A stretch of 64,000 bases of DNA, from positions 34,201 through 98,200 of the forward strand of contig JANYLR010000054.1 of assembly GCA_025363715.1 (NCBI GenBank), written 5' to 3'. Below are positions 52,896 to 61,904 of the stretch, in pieces. Numbering within the stretch: position 1 is the stretch's first letter; each line of letters starts with the position of its first letter. Under the pieces are notes generated by a model. It saw nothing but the letters and a program-made list of their open reading frames with translations, did no database searches and was not told the DNA's origin. This DNA comes from Holophagaceae bacterium (lineage in GTDB: Bacteria; Acidobacteriota; Holophagae; Holophagales; Holophagaceae). The position numbers and the translations under genes are program-made.

Positions 52896-53603
52896 ATGCG
52901 CATCGCCCTTTCTCTTCTGCTGATGGCCCTGCCTCTGGCGGCGGCCAAGAAACCGACGCCCGCCCAGCTCCAGGCTCAGGTCAAGCGGCTCACCGAGGAA
53001 CGCGACGACCTGAAGCAGCGGTTGGCGGCCATGGAGGCCCTCCAGCAGGAGGCCGGCAGTGCCAGGAAGGCCAGGGACCTCGCCCGCTCCGAAAGCGAGG
53101 CCGCGCGAAAGGAACTTGAGCTGCTCCGGGCCACTCTCAAAGAGAATCAGGGCGGCAGCGATGCCATCCTGAAGGAATTCCAGGACGCCAAGCAGGCGGC
53201 GGAGGAGGCCAGGGCCGAGGCCACGCGCCTCCGGGCCCAGAACGAGTCCCTCCAGACCAAGGCCAGCGCCGTTCCCGGTGATGGCGACCTGGTGGTCCTG
53301 GGCGAGGAGATCCAGCCTGCTCGGCCCATCAACCTCAACCGGGTGACTCCGCGCATCAAGGCCTCCAGCTTCCTGGCCGGGCGTCCCAAAGGCGTCGTGG
53401 TGGTGAACGTGCTGATCAGCGAGAAGGGTGACGTGCTTGCCTCACGATTGCTCCAGGGGCTCCCGGGCGTTTCACCGGAGGCCAGGGAGGCCGGTGAGGC
53501 CTGTGTCGAAGCCGCGAAGCACCTCGTCTTCGACCCCGCCACCTCCAAGGACGGGAAGTCGCGCTTCAAAGTCTGGCAGGGCGTCGGGTTCCACCTGGAC
53601 TAA
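52896..53603 (+). CDS. Periplasmic coiled-coil protein with TonB-C-like terminal domain
   Basis: 235 residues. The signal peptide is [17 protein letters not shown], followed by a long charged coiled coil (about 25-120). The C-terminal domain (about 145-235; [25 protein letters not shown] in parts, ending [10 protein letters not shown]) has the look of a TonB C-terminal domain, including a conserved 'A..A...F.P' stretch ([11 protein letters not shown]). There is no N-terminal TM anchor beyond the signal, unlike real TonB. It follows the DUF4388 gene by 23 bp. Confidence 0.75.
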   Translation: MRIALSLLLMALPLAAAKKPTPAQLQAQVKRLTEERDDLKQRLAAMEALQQEAGSARKARDLARSESEAARKELELLRATLKENQGGSDAILKEFQDAKQAAEEARAEATRLRAQNESLQTKASAVPGDGDLVVLGEEIQPARPINLNRVTPRIKASSFLAGRPKGVVVVNVLISEKGDVLASRLLQGLPGVSPEAREAGEACVEAAKHLVFDPATSKDGKSRFKVWQGVGFHLD

Positions 53604-53650
53604 GCCCAACGGGGCGCCGCCGGAGGCGCGTGTCGATGCGGTCCAAATGG

Positions 53651-53679
53651 TTGTTCAAACAATTAATTTTTTTTATAAT
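53651..53679 (+). promoter_or_regulatory. leuCDB promoter
   Basis: TTGTTC and a consensus TATAAT are spaced exactly 17 bp apart in a very AT-rich island. The -35 box overlaps the 12-bp palindrome TTGTTCAAACAA, a possible operator. This gives a leader of about 80 nt with no convincing attenuator. Confidence 0.8.
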
Positions 53680-53766
53680 TATGTTTTATTTTTTAATTTT
53701 TACTTATTTCAATGTCCGCCCAATCTGATGGAAGACGAACCGCCTGCGCAATTTCAAGGAGTCTCC

Positions 53767-55176
53767 ATGGCTGGGAAAACGCTCTACGACAAGTTGTGGG
53801 ATTCGCATATCGTCAGTGAAGAAAGTGACGGCACCTGCCTGATCTACATCGACCGCCACCTCATGCACGAAGTGACCAGCCCCCAGGCCTTCGAGGGCAT
53901 GCGCCTCGCCAGCCGCCTGCCCTGGCGCAAGGACAGCATCGTCGCGGTCGCCGACCACAACACCCCCACCGACCACTGGGAGAAGGGCATCGAGGAGCCC
54001 ATCGCCCGCCTGCAGGTGGAGACGCTGGACACCAACATCAAGGAGTTCGGCGCCCTGGTGTACTTTCCGTTCAAGCACGAGAACCAGGGCATCATCCACG
54101 TCATTGGCCCCGAGAACGGGACCACCCTGCCTGGCATGACCGTAGTCTGCGGTGACAGCCACACCTCCACCCACGGCGCCTTTGGCACCCTGGCGCATGG
54201 CATCGGCACTTCCGAGGTCGAGCATGTCCTGGCCACGCAGACTCTGGTGGCCAAGAAGTCGAAGTGCATGCTGGTGCGGGTGGAGGGGAACCTGGGCCAG
54301 GGCGTCACGGCCAAGGACATCGCCCTGGCGGTGATCGGAAGGATCGGCACTGCGGGTGGCACCGGGTTCGCGATCGAGTTCGGCGGCACCGCCATCCGCT
54401 CCCTTTCCATGGAAGGCCGGATGACCGTCTGCAACCTCGCCATCGAAGCCGGCGCTCGCGCGGGCCTGATCGCCCCTGACGAAAAGACCGTCGCCTACCT
54501 GAAGGGCCGCACCTTCTCGCCCAAGGGGCAGGACTGGGACCGGGCGGTCGCCTACTGGGCCACCCTGCCCTCTGATGTCGACGCCAGCTTCGATGCCATG
54601 GTCGAGCTCAAGGCCGAAGACATCGCCCCCCAGGTGACCTGGGGCACCTCTCCTGAGCAGGTGCTGGCGGTGGGTGGCCGTGTGCCGAACCCCGCCGCTG
54701 AGGCCGATCCCATCCGGCGCCTCGGCATCGAGCGGGCGCTGCATTACATGGGCCTCACCGCCGACATGCCCATCACCGAGATCAAGGTGGACAAGGTGTT
54801 CATCGGCTCCTGCACCAATTCGCGTATCGAGGACCTGCGGGCCGCCGCGGGCATCGCCAAGGGCAGGCAGAAGGCTGCCAGCGTGAATCAGGTGCTGGTG
54901 GTGCCCGGATCAGGCCAGGTCAAGCGCCAGGCCGAGGCCGAAGGGCTCGACAAGATCTTCACCGCCGCCGGCTTCGAGTGGCGCGAACCCGGTTGCTCCA
55001 TGTGCCTGGCGATGAATGCCGACCGCCTGATCCCGGGCGAGCGGTGCGCCTCGACCTCGAACCGCAATTTCGAAGGGCGCCAGGGACCGGGAGGCCGCAC
55101 CCATCTGGTCAGTCCTGAAATGGCCGCCGCCGCGGCGATCGCTGGCCACTTCGTCGATGTCCGTAATCTGTACTGA
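53767..55176 (+). CDS. leuC: 3-Isopropylmalate dehydratase large subunit
   Basis: 469 residues from ATG 53767 ([14 protein letters not shown]), which has AAGGAG at 6 nt; the track's start at 53428 is inside the upstream gene in another frame. Aconitase-fold motifs: [29 protein letters not shown] and [11 protein letters not shown], which supply the 4Fe-4S cysteines. With LeuD it isomerises 2- to 3-isopropylmalate and may also process citramalate. First gene of leuCDB. Confidence 0.97.
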   Translation: MAGKTLYDKLWDSHIVSEESDGTCLIYIDRHLMHEVTSPQAFEGMRLASRLPWRKDSIVAVADHNTPTDHWEKGIEEPIARLQVETLDTNIKEFGALVYFPFKHENQGIIHVIGPENGTTLPGMTVVCGDSHTSTHGAFGTLAHGIGTSEVEHVLATQTLVAKKSKCMLVRVEGNLGQGVTAKDIALAVIGRIGTAGGTGFAIEFGGTAIRSLSMEGRMTVCNLAIEAGARAGLIAPDEKTVAYLKGRTFSPKGQDWDRAVAYWATLPSDVDASFDAMVELKAEDIAPQVTWGTSPEQVLAVGGRVPNPAAEADPIRRLGIERALHYMGLTADMPITEIKVDKVFIGSCTNSRIEDLRAAAGIAKGRQKAASVNQVLVVPGSGQVKRQAEAEGLDKIFTAAGFEWREPGCSMCLAMNADRLIPGERCASTSNRNFEGRQGPGGRTHLVSPEMAAAAAIAGHFVDVRNLY

Positions 55177-55188
55177 CCGGGAGAGCCC

Positions 55189-55827
55189 ATGAAATCCTTC
55201 AAGCAACTCAAAGGGCTGGTGTTCCCACTGGACCGCGCCAATGTGGACACCGACGCCATCATTCCCAAGCAGTTCCTCAAGTCGATCAAGCGCTCCGGCT
55301 TCGGACCCTACCTCTTCGATGAATGGCGGTACCTGGACCATGGCGAACCCGACATGGACTGCACCAAGCGCCCGCTGAACCCGGATTTCCTCCTGAACCA
55401 GACCCGCTACCGGACCGCCCAGATCTTGCTGGCCCGGGACAACTTCGGCTGCGGCTCCAGCCGCGAACACGCCCCCTGGGCCATCGAGGGCTTTGGCTTC
55501 CAGGTCATCATCGCCCCCTCCTTCGCCGATATATTCTTTGGCAACTGCTACAAGAACGGCCTCCTTCCCATCGTGGCCCCGGCAGACCTCGTCGAACGGC
55601 TCTTCCGGGAAAGCCTGGCCAGCGAAGCCTACCTCCTCGAGGTGGACCTCGAACGGCAGAAGGTGACCCTGCCCTCTGGCGATGCCTTCGGCTTCGACAT
55701 CACGCCGCACCGCAAACACTGCCTGCTGAATGGGCTGGACGAGATCGGCCTGACCCTTCAGCAGGCAGACAAAATCAGGGCCTTCGAAGCCCGCCACAAG
55801 AGCGCGCAGCCCTGGCTCTTCGCCTGA
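55189..55827 (+). CDS. leuD: 3-Isopropylmalate dehydratase small subunit
   Basis: 212 residues, bacterial long form. Motifs: [19 protein letters not shown] and [15 protein letters not shown]. It completes the LeuCD dehydratase. It lies 12 bp after leuC with GGGAG ahead of its ATG. Confidence 0.97.
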   Translation: MKSFKQLKGLVFPLDRANVDTDAIIPKQFLKSIKRSGFGPYLFDEWRYLDHGEPDMDCTKRPLNPDFLLNQTRYRTAQILLARDNFGCGSSREHAPWAIEGFGFQVIIAPSFADIFFGNCYKNGLLPIVAPADLVERLFRESLASEAYLLEVDLERQKVTLPSGDAFGFDITPHRKHCLLNGLDEIGLTLQQADKIRAFEARHKSAQPWLFA

Positions 55828-55861
55828 CCCGCCCACGTCCCTTCTGAAAGGACCATGACAC

Positions 55862-56926
55862 ATGAAGATTGCGGTTCTGCCCGGTGATGGCATCGGCCCC
55901 GAGATCGTGACCCAGGCACTGCGCGTACTGGCGGTGCTGCAAAGCGACGGCCTGAAGGTTGAGTTGGAGGAAGCCCCCCTGGGCGGCGCCGCCTACGATC
56001 AGTTCGGCGCCCCCTATCCGGATTTCACTCAGAAGGTCTGCCGCGCCGCGGATGCCGTCCTGCTCGGCGCAGTGGGTGGGCCCCAGTACGACAACCTGGA
56101 CCGGCCCCTCCGCCCCGAGCGCGGCCTGTTGGGCATCCGCAAGGATCTGGGCCTCTTCGCCAACCTGCGGCCCGCGGTGCTATTCCCGGAGCTGGCCAAC
56201 GCCTCGACGCTCAAGCCCGAAGTGGTCTCAGGCCTCGACATCATGATCGTGCGGGAACTCACCGGCGACATCTACTTCGGCGAGCCCCGGGGCATGCGCA
56301 CCAACAAGGATGGCGTTCGCGAAGCCCTCAACACCATGATCTACACCGAACCTGAAGTCCGCCGGATCGCCCACGTCGCCTTCGGCATCGCCCGGAAACG
56401 CAGCCAAAAGCTCTGTTCCGTGGACAAGGCCAACGTCCTCGAAACCACGGAATTCTGGAAGGAAATCGTCATCGATGTGGCGAAGGATTACCCGGACGTT
56501 CAGCTCACGCACATGTACGTGGACAATGCGGCCATGCAACTGGTACGCAACCCCAAGCAGTTCGACGTGATCGTCACCGGCAACATCTTCGGCGACATCC
56601 TTTCCGATGAAGCCTCCATGCTCACGGGCTCCATCGGCATGCTGGCCTCCGCGTCGCTCAACGAGACCAAGAAGGGCCTCTATGAGCCCGCCCATGGCTC
56701 CGCTCCAGACATCGCGGGCAAGAACCTGGCGAATCCCCTGGCCACCATTCTTTCGCTGGCCATGATGCTGCGCTACACCTTCGAAGACGAGGCCGCGGCT
56801 GGGCGCATCGAGGCCGCCGTGAAGAAGGTGCTCGCGGCTGGCTTCCGCACCGCCGATATCTTTGAGCCCGGCATGACCAAGGTCTCGTGCTCCGACATGG
56901 GCAGCCAGGTCGTGGCGGCGATGTAG
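55862..56926 (+). CDS. leuB: 3-Isopropylmalate dehydrogenase
   Basis: 354 residues. Motifs: [28 protein letters not shown], the substrate region [14 protein letters not shown], and the NAD-binding [15 protein letters not shown]. It oxidatively decarboxylates 3-isopropylmalate and probably 3-methylmalate from the citramalate route as well. It lies 34 bp after leuD. Confidence 0.97.
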   Translation: MKIAVLPGDGIGPEIVTQALRVLAVLQSDGLKVELEEAPLGGAAYDQFGAPYPDFTQKVCRAADAVLLGAVGGPQYDNLDRPLRPERGLLGIRKDLGLFANLRPAVLFPELANASTLKPEVVSGLDIMIVRELTGDIYFGEPRGMRTNKDGVREALNTMIYTEPEVRRIAHVAFGIARKRSQKLCSVDKANVLETTEFWKEIVIDVAKDYPDVQLTHMYVDNAAMQLVRNPKQFDVIVTGNIFGDILSDEASMLTGSIGMLASASLNETKKGLYEPAHGSAPDIAGKNLANPLATILSLAMMLRYTFEDEAAAGRIEAAVKKVLAAGFRTADIFEPGMTKVSCSDMGSQVVAAM

Positions 56927-56981
56927 TCGGTCGACCCGACACTCCCAACGGCAGTCAAGGAATGCAAAGAAAAGACTGTTA

Positions 56982-57061
56982 ACCACAAAGACAGAAAGAC
57001 CACGAAGAACTGCAAGGGCTTTTTCCTTGCGCTTATTTCGTGGTCTTCCTGTCTTCGTGGT
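56982..57061. repeat. 80-bp near-perfect inverted repeat between leuB and cimA
   Basis: A 25-bp arm starting ACCACAAAGACAG pairs with a right arm ending in CTTCGTGGT, with 2 mismatches (both G-U compatible on one strand), and CAAGG/CCTTG pairs inside. It lies between convergent genes and may act as a bidirectional terminator. The arm wording (ACCACGAAGACA...) recalls a dispersed repeat family that is common in many environmental bacterial genomes, so it may be a mobile or REP-like palindrome. The sequence around it (56927-57091) holds no gene. Confidence 0.75.
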
Positions 57062-57091
57062 GAATTCTCTTTCTTCCTGATTGAGCAGGGA

Positions 57092-58672
57092 TCAGCGCTT
57101 GGCCAGCCGCTCCTGATCCCGCACCAGCTTGTATTCCACGGCGTCCACCAGGGCCAACCAGGAAGCGTTGATGATGTCGGTGGAAACCCCGATGGTGGTC
57201 CAGCTTTCCTGATGGTCTGTGGATTCGATCAGCACGCGCACCTTCGCGGCGGAGGCCGCGTCGGAATTGAGTACGCGGACCTTGTAATCGGTCAGCTTGA
57301 CCTCTTTGATGGCGGGATAGAAACGCTCCAGCGCCTTGCGCATGGCCATGTCGAGAGCGTTGACCGGGCCATCACCCTCGGCGGCGGTGATCTCCTCCAG
57401 GTCGCCCACGCGAATCTTGATCATGGCGGTGGAATTCACCCCATTGGCCGCGGGTTCGTTGGCGATGACCTTGAATTCCTTCAGTTCGAAGAAGGGCTGG
57501 TACTTGCCAAGAATTTTCCGAACCACCAGCTCGAAGGAGCTCTCGGCGGTTTCGAACTGGTAGCCCTCGTATTCCAGCTGCTTCAGGCGGTCCATGACCT
57601 GCCGAGTTTCCGGAGAATCCCGGTTCAGAGAGGGATCGATGGCATGGATCCGGGCCAACAGGGTGCTGCGGCCGGCCACTTCGGACATCAGGATGGTGCG
57701 GCTGTTCCCGACCAAGTCCGGGTTGATGTGCTCGTACGAGGCGGGGTTCTTCTGGACGGCGTCGATGTGCATGCCGCCCTTGTGGGAGAAAGCGTGCTTG
57801 CCCACGAAGGCGGCCTTCTCGTTGGGTGTCATGTTGGCGGTTTCGCTGACGAAATTTGACAGGGACGTCAACCGTTCCAGGTTCTGCCGCGGGATGCAGT
57901 CGAAGCCGAGCTTGAGCTGGAGGTTGGGGATGATCGAGCAGAGGTTGGCGTTGCCGCAGCGCTCGCCGATGCCGTTGATGGTCCCCTGGACCTGGGTCGC
58001 GCCGGCCTTCACCGCCATGAGCGAATTGGACACCGCCAGCTCGCCATCGTTGTGGCAATGGATGCCGATGGCCGTGCCGAAGCGCTTGGCCACGATCCCG
58101 GTGATCTCGAAGACCTCCTCTGGGAAGCCGCCACCATTGGTATCGCAGAGGCATAGGCAGTCGGCGCCAGCGTCGGCCGCGGCGGCCAGGGCCTTCAGCG
58201 CGTAGTCAGGGTTGGCCTTGTAGCCGTCGAAAAAGTGTTCCGCATCGAACACCACCTCCAGCCCCTTCTGCTTCAGATAGCGGATGGTGTCACCGATCAT
58301 GCTCAGGTTCTCGTCCAGGGTCGTGCGCAGAATGCCCGTGACCTGGTAGTCCCAGCACTTCCCGAAGATGGCGACTGAACGGGTGCCCGCGAGCAGCAGG
58401 GACTGGACATTGCCGTCGTCCTCCACGGCGACGCCAACCTTGCGGGTGCTACCGAAGGCGATGATCCTGGCGTTCTTCAGCCTGAGGGCGCCCACCCGGG
58501 AGAAGAACTCCAGGTCCTTGGGATTGGAACCGGGATTGCCGGCCTCGATGTAGCGGATGCCCAGTTCATCCAGACGCTCGACGATCTTGATCTTGTCTTC
58601 CACTGAGTAGGAGATGCCCTGGGCCTGGGCCCCGTCCCGCAGGGTGGAGTCGTAGATGTCGATCCTCGTCAC
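57092..58672 (-). CDS. cimA: (R)-Citramalate synthase
   Basis: 526 residues from a GTG at 58670-58672 (then [18 protein letters not shown]), which has AGGA at 7 nt; the track start at 58768 is too long for the family. [23 protein letters not shown] and [12 protein letters not shown] match the CimA branch, and a LeuA-type C-terminal regulatory domain is present. It condenses pyruvate and acetyl-CoA to citramalate, giving 2-oxobutyrate without threonine dehydratase. It is convergent with leuCDB, which can process its product. Confidence 0.94.
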   Translation of the reverse strand: MTRIDIYDSTLRDGAQAQGISYSVEDKIKIVERLDELGIRYIEAGNPGSNPKDLEFFSRVGALRLKNARIIAFGSTRKVGVAVEDDGNVQSLLLAGTRSVAIFGKCWDYQVTGILRTTLDENLSMIGDTIRYLKQKGLEVVFDAEHFFDGYKANPDYALKALAAAADAGADCLCLCDTNGGGFPEEVFEITGIVAKRFGTAIGIHCHNDGELAVSNSLMAVKAGATQVQGTINGIGERCGNANLCSIIPNLQLKLGFDCIPRQNLERLTSLSNFVSETANMTPNEKAAFVGKHAFSHKGGMHIDAVQKNPASYEHINPDLVGNSRTILMSEVAGRSTLLARIHAIDPSLNRDSPETRQVMDRLKQLEYEGYQFETAESSFELVVRKILGKYQPFFELKEFKVIANEPAANGVNSTAMIKIRVGDLEEITAAEGDGPVNALDMAMRKALERFYPAIKEVKLTDYKVRVLNSDAASAAKVRVLIESTDHQESWTTIGVSTDIINASWLALVDAVEYKLVRDQERLAKR

Positions 58673-58836
58673 GTCCTGCTCCTGCCGAATCAGAGGGCCC
58701 TGCAGCCCGGCGCCAAAGCACCGGAACCAAGTTGTAGGCTGCATGGTCTGGGCCGATCCAGAATGCACCCAGGAATCAGTTTACCTGTTTGGACTACGAT
58801 CGTCCGCACCCAACGTTCTCTGGACGGAACTTCCCC

Positions 58837-59628
58837 TCAGGCTCGCTCACCGAAGGGACTGGGTTCTCCGATCCCCCAGCGCTTCTCGTACCAGACTTTC
58901 TCCAGGCAGAGCCCTTCCGGGGGCGCAGTCATGCCCGCCCGGCGACGATCCCGTGACTCCAGAACCCCGGCCAGGGAATCAACGGGTCTTCGGCCCCGAC
59001 CCACCTCCACGAGGGTGCCGGCCATGATACGGACCTGGTGCATGAGGAAACTGGTCCCCTCGAAGACCAGATCGACGCCACCTTCCACCGGGAGGATCCG
59101 GATGCCGTGGATGGTCCGTATGGGCGACTTGGCCACGCACTCTGAGCAGCGGAAGCTGGAGAAATCGTGGGTGCCCAGCAGGGGTGCCAGGGCCGCCTCC
59201 ATGGCACCTAGATCCAGGGGCAGCGCCTGGTGGACATGCCAACGGAAGGCGGAGAGCAGCGGGTCGGCGGCGGGACCGAGGCCCAGCCGGTAGACGTAGC
59301 GCTTGGCCAACGCGTGCTGGCGGGGAAAAAAGCCCTCCGGTGCCGGTCGCACCGCCATGACCCGGATGTCCATGGAAAGGTGGGCGTTCAGGGCCGTGAG
59401 CAGCCGGTACGGCTCCCAGGAGCGGGAGGTGTGGATGAGCACGCCCTGGGCGCGGGCATGCACGCCGGCATCAGTCCTCCCGGTGCCCTGGGGCATGGGG
59501 GCCCCAGGGTCGAAGGCTTGCAATGCAGTCCACAGGTCCCCCTGGCCGCTGCGGAGGGAGGTCTGGATCTGCCAGCCGTGGAAGCCGGCCCCGGCATAGG
59601 CCACTGTCAGGAAGAAGGGCTGGGACAT
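58837..59628 (-). CDS. truA: tRNA pseudouridine(38-40) synthase
   Basis: 263 residues from ATG 59626-59628 (MSQPFFLTVAYAGAGFHGWQ), the normal TruA length and start. The catalytic aspartate is in GTGRTDAGVHARAQG near 58, with YVYRL and FEGTSFLMHQVRIMAGTLVEVG, in parts, further on. Its GGAGG sequence is only 1 nt from the ATG and lies inside an 8-bp hairpin stem (see separate entry). It runs convergent to nothing and is followed by 164 bp of cimA upstream region. Confidence 0.94.
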   Translation of the reverse strand: MSQPFFLTVAYAGAGFHGWQIQTSLRSGQGDLWTALQAFDPGAPMPQGTGRTDAGVHARAQGVLIHTSRSWEPYRLLTALNAHLSMDIRVMAVRPAPEGFFPRQHALAKRYVYRLGLGPAADPLLSAFRWHVHQALPLDLGAMEAALAPLLGTHDFSSFRCSECVAKSPIRTIHGIRILPVEGGVDLVFEGTSFLMHQVRIMAGTLVEVGRGRRPVDSLAGVLESRDRRRAGMTAPPEGLCLEKVWYEKRWGIGEPSPFGERA

Positions 59629-59629
59629 C

Positions 59630-59650
59630 CCTCCATGATAGGCATGGAGG
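59630..59650 (-). promoter_or_regulatory. Hairpin covering the truA ribosome binding site
   Basis: CCTCCATG-N5-CATGGAGG is a perfect 8-bp stem. On the minus strand its 3' arm is the only GGAGG before the truA ATG, so folding would hide the SD. The rest of the 350-bp gap to the HU gene holds the HU promoter and otherwise nothing I can assign. Confidence 0.5.
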
Positions 59651-59806
59651 GGCTTGAGTGCCCCCGAAGTGCCCTGATCGCCCGTTCTACGGGGATCTTT
59701 GCAATCCATGGGACTTACAGTCAAGCATTTCCGCCCTTTTCGATGTTCCATGCCCAACCGAAGCCCCCAGCGGCGCCGCTCTCCGATTTTTTTTTAAAGA
59801 AAAACC

Positions 59807-59835
59807 TTGACCATGCTGCGTCTGCGGCGTAGTTT
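59807..59835 (+). promoter_or_regulatory. Promoter of the HU gene
   Basis: TTGACC and TAGTTT are spaced exactly 17 bp apart, preceded by an A/T run (a likely UP element). This predicts a leader of about 140 nt before the HU ATG. Confidence 0.75.
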
Positions 59836-59978
59836 CTTGGCAGTTTAGGGAATACAGGATTCATAGGCCTTTCGGGGCCCTTGATGTTCGGAAACCCAGC
59901 AAAATCGGCCGTCCCCTCTCGGTGACGTTTCCGTTTCTTTCAACCCGGGGATACAGTTCCCCAATTTCGGAGGTTCTC

Positions 59979-60275
59979 ATGAACAAGGCTGAACTGGTCA
60001 GCGCCGTCGCCGACAAGGCCGGTATCACCAAGGCCCAGGCCGCTGCCGCCCTGGATCAGGTTCTCGGTGGAATCGGCGCTGCCCTGCGCTCCGGCGACAA
60101 GGTCACCCTCGTGGGTTTCGGCACGTTCTCCGTCGCCAGCCGCGGCGCCCGCACCGGCCGCAATCCCCGCGACAACAAGCCCATCAAGATCGCCGCCAAG
60201 AAGGTTGCCAAGTTCAAGCCCGGCAAGAAGCTCGCGGACGAAGTCAACGGCAAGGGTGGCAAGAAGCGCAAGTAG
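59979..60275 (+). CDS. HU family DNA-binding protein
   Basis: 98 residues from ATG 59979 (MNKAELVSAVADKAGITKAQA), with GGAGG at 5 nt. It is a complete HU fold, with GDKVTLVGFGTFSVASRGARTGRNPR containing the DNA-binding arm, and a lysine-rich tail (GKGGKKRK). A nucleoid-associated protein, expected to be abundant given its strong promoter, strong SD and dedicated terminator. Confidence 0.96.
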   Translation: MNKAELVSAVADKAGITKAQAAAALDQVLGGIGAALRSGDKVTLVGFGTFSVASRGARTGRNPRDNKPIKIAAKKVAKFKPGKKLADEVNGKGGKKRK

Positions 60276-60312
60276 GATCTAACTGGCCGGTCCTTCACCG
60301 GATTCCAGTATT

Positions 60313-60345
60313 AACAGGGCCTGTTTCGACAGGCCCTGTTGTTTG
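60313..60345 (+). terminator. HU terminator
   Basis: AACAGGGCCTGT-TTCG-ACAGGCCCTGTT is a perfect 12-bp stem with a UUCG tetraloop, followed by a short GTTTG tract. It starts 38 bp after the HU stop. Confidence 0.85.
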
Positions 60346-60539
60346 CCTGGGAGCATTTTATGGCAGTTAAGGTCAGGTAGATCATCAAAACCCCAGAGAA
60401 TGACTATCAGGGGCTTTCCGACCCTTGATGGCCGGAAAACCCCTGCTGGGTTGGACACGTGGCCTGCGGGCCGGGCGATGTTCCGCAATTCAGGCTCCCA
60501 ATCCCGGCTTCCGATGAAGGGGCATCCGACGAGGTCCCC

Positions 60540-61187
60540 ATGTCCGACGAAGAAGCTGGCCCCAAGAAAAGCCCTCTGAAGCTGATCATCATCATCGTGG
60601 CGGCCCTGGCAGTCCTTGGGGGCGGCGGGTTCGGCACCATGTTCTTCCTCAAGAAGCAGGCGGCCACCAAGGCCGCCGCCGAAAAGGCCAAGGCACAGGA
60701 GGCTCAGGCCCAGGAGGGTGCCCATGCCGAGGCAGCGGCCCACGGCGACGACGACTCCGAGGACTGCGGCGACACGGGCGAGAAGAAGGAGGGTGGAGGC
60801 CACGGCGCCGCCGGCGAGGCAGCCCCGGTCATGGTGATGACCCGCACCCTTAACCTGACGGGCCCCCGGCGCAATGCCTTTCTGCGCTGCGAGCTGAATA
60901 TCCTCTTCTGTGACGCCGATCTAGGGAAGCTGGTATCCGGCGAAAAGCCCTCGCCGGAAAAGAGCCTCGTCCAGTCCATCGTGCTGGGGGTCCTGGCCGG
61001 CAAGAGTGTCGAGGAGGCCTCGGACGCCGAATTCCGCGAAGCCCTTCGCAAGGAGATGAAGGAGAAGCTGAACGAGCAGTTCAAGCCCCATCCGCCTAAA
61101 CCTGGGGAGAAAGAGGACCCCAAGCACAAGAAACCCAAGCGGCCCATCAAGAGCGTGCTCATCGTGGACTGGGCCATCCAGCAGTAG
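60540..61187 (+). CDS. fliL: FliL-like flagellar basal body-associated protein
   Basis: 215 residues from ATG 60540 (MSDEEAGPKKSPLK), which has GAGG at 5 nt. One TM segment (about 15-37) is followed by an Ala/Glu/Gln-rich and acidic linker (about 40-95) and a C-terminal FliL-like domain (NAFLRCELNILFCD, FREALRKEMKEKLNEQF, VLIVDWAIQQ). It links to the MotAB stator and stabilises it at the inner membrane. The linker is long for the family. Co-oriented fliN follows 75 bp downstream. Confidence 0.8.
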   Translation: MSDEEAGPKKSPLKLIIIIVAALAVLGGGGFGTMFFLKKQAATKAAAEKAKAQEAQAQEGAHAEAAAHGDDDSEDCGDTGEKKEGGGHGAAGEAAPVMVMTRTLNLTGPRRNAFLRCELNILFCDADLGKLVSGEKPSPEKSLVQSIVLGVLAGKSVEEASDAEFREALRKEMKEKLNEQFKPHPPKPGEKEDPKHKKPKRPIKSVLIVDWAIQQ

Positions 61188-61262
61188 ACGACAGGCTCCT
61201 GGCATGGCCGTTGCGATGCCGGGAACCAGGGTCCATGCTTTGACAGGACCGACGGGAGGGGC

Positions 61263-61568
61263 ATGGCCAAGCGGGGGGATCGGATCGAGGACGACCGCGT
61301 GCTCAGCTTCGAGCAGGTGGTGGCGGAGCTCATGCCCTTCATCGACACGCCCCTCAGGCTGGAGATCCAGCTGGGCCAGGCCCGCATGACCATCCGCGAC
61401 CTCCTGGAACTGGAATCCGGCTCCCTGGTGGAGCTCAAGAAGAGCGCCGGTGAGCCCATGGACGTGCTCTGCAAAGACCGGGTGCTCATTCGCGGCGAAG
61501 TGACCGTATTGGAAGACACCCTGGGCCTCCGTGTCACCGAAATCGTCAACTCGGACCGTCGGGTCTGA
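61263..61568 (+). CDS. fliN: Flagellar motor switch protein FliN
   Basis: 101 residues. The C-terminal SpoA-like domain is clear: LRLEIQLGQARMTIRDLLELESGSLVELKKSAGEP in parts, then VLCKDRVLIRGEVTVLEDTLGLRVTEIV in parts. It forms the lower C-ring and binds FliH and the switch complex. The length suits a minimal FliN. The rest of the flagellar operon is not adjacent. Confidence 0.92.
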   Translation: MAKRGDRIEDDRVLSFEQVVAELMPFIDTPLRLEIQLGQARMTIRDLLELESGSLVELKKSAGEPMDVLCKDRVLIRGEVTVLEDTLGLRVTEIVNSDRRV

Positions 61569-61587
61569 CGCGGAAGATAGAGGTCGT

Positions 61588-61610
61588 AACAAAACCCGAC
61601 GATGCCGCGA
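61588..61610 (+). repeat. Dispersed 23-bp repeat, copy 2
   Basis: AACAAAACC followed by CGACGATGCCGCGA, one mismatch from the copy at 42704-42726. It lies 19 bp after the fliN stop, the same position relative to a gene end as copy 1 after yicC. A near-inverted GGTTCGTTGTT follows at about 61659. Confidence 0.7.
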
Positions 61611-61702
61611 TGATGCCAGGCAGGATGCACCGCTAGGAAGGGCCCGCAGGGCAACGTGGTTCGTTGTTCAAGGGGCCTGACGCCGCGGGGCGCGCGGATG
61701 GG

Positions 61703-61816
61703 GGCCAACCCTTCGGGCGAGGGGTGGCGCCTGTCGCCATGCTGCGTTGGCCGACCTCCCTGTATTCCCGATACAGCGTCGGTCGCCCGCCCTCTTGGTA
61801 TCGCCATTGGCGATAC
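61703..61816. repeat. Structured, REP-like noncoding region between fliN and the gspF-type gene
   Basis: This part of a 336-bp gap (61569-61904) is packed with stems: outer GGCCAAC/GTTGGCC enclosing TGGCG/CGCCA and an ACCC-TTCG-GGG start; CCGAC/GTCGG enclosing the perfect CTGTAT-N5-ATACAG; and the 19-bp palindrome GTATCGCCA-T-TGGCGATAC. The composition and ACCCTTCGGGC wording recall repetitive extragenic elements seen in other GC-rich bacteria. I see no gene in the gap; the minus-strand ORF crossing it is a shadow. Confidence 0.6.
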
Positions 61817-61904
61817 GCAAGACAAACAGACTTCTGCCTTGCTCCGGCGGCACCCCTCGCAAATGACAAGATAATTTCTATACAGGCCCTGAGGCCCAAG
61901 GCCC

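Noticed and set aside
53681-53728. Leader peptide ORF ([15 protein letters not shown]) before leuC
   Set aside because: It begins before the likely transcription start, has no SD, lacks a run of Leu codons and no attenuator stem follows.
53428-55176. 582-residue start for leuC
   Set aside because: It begins inside the upstream coiled-coil gene and crosses the leuC promoter; ATG 53767 has a good SD and the normal LeuC N-terminus.
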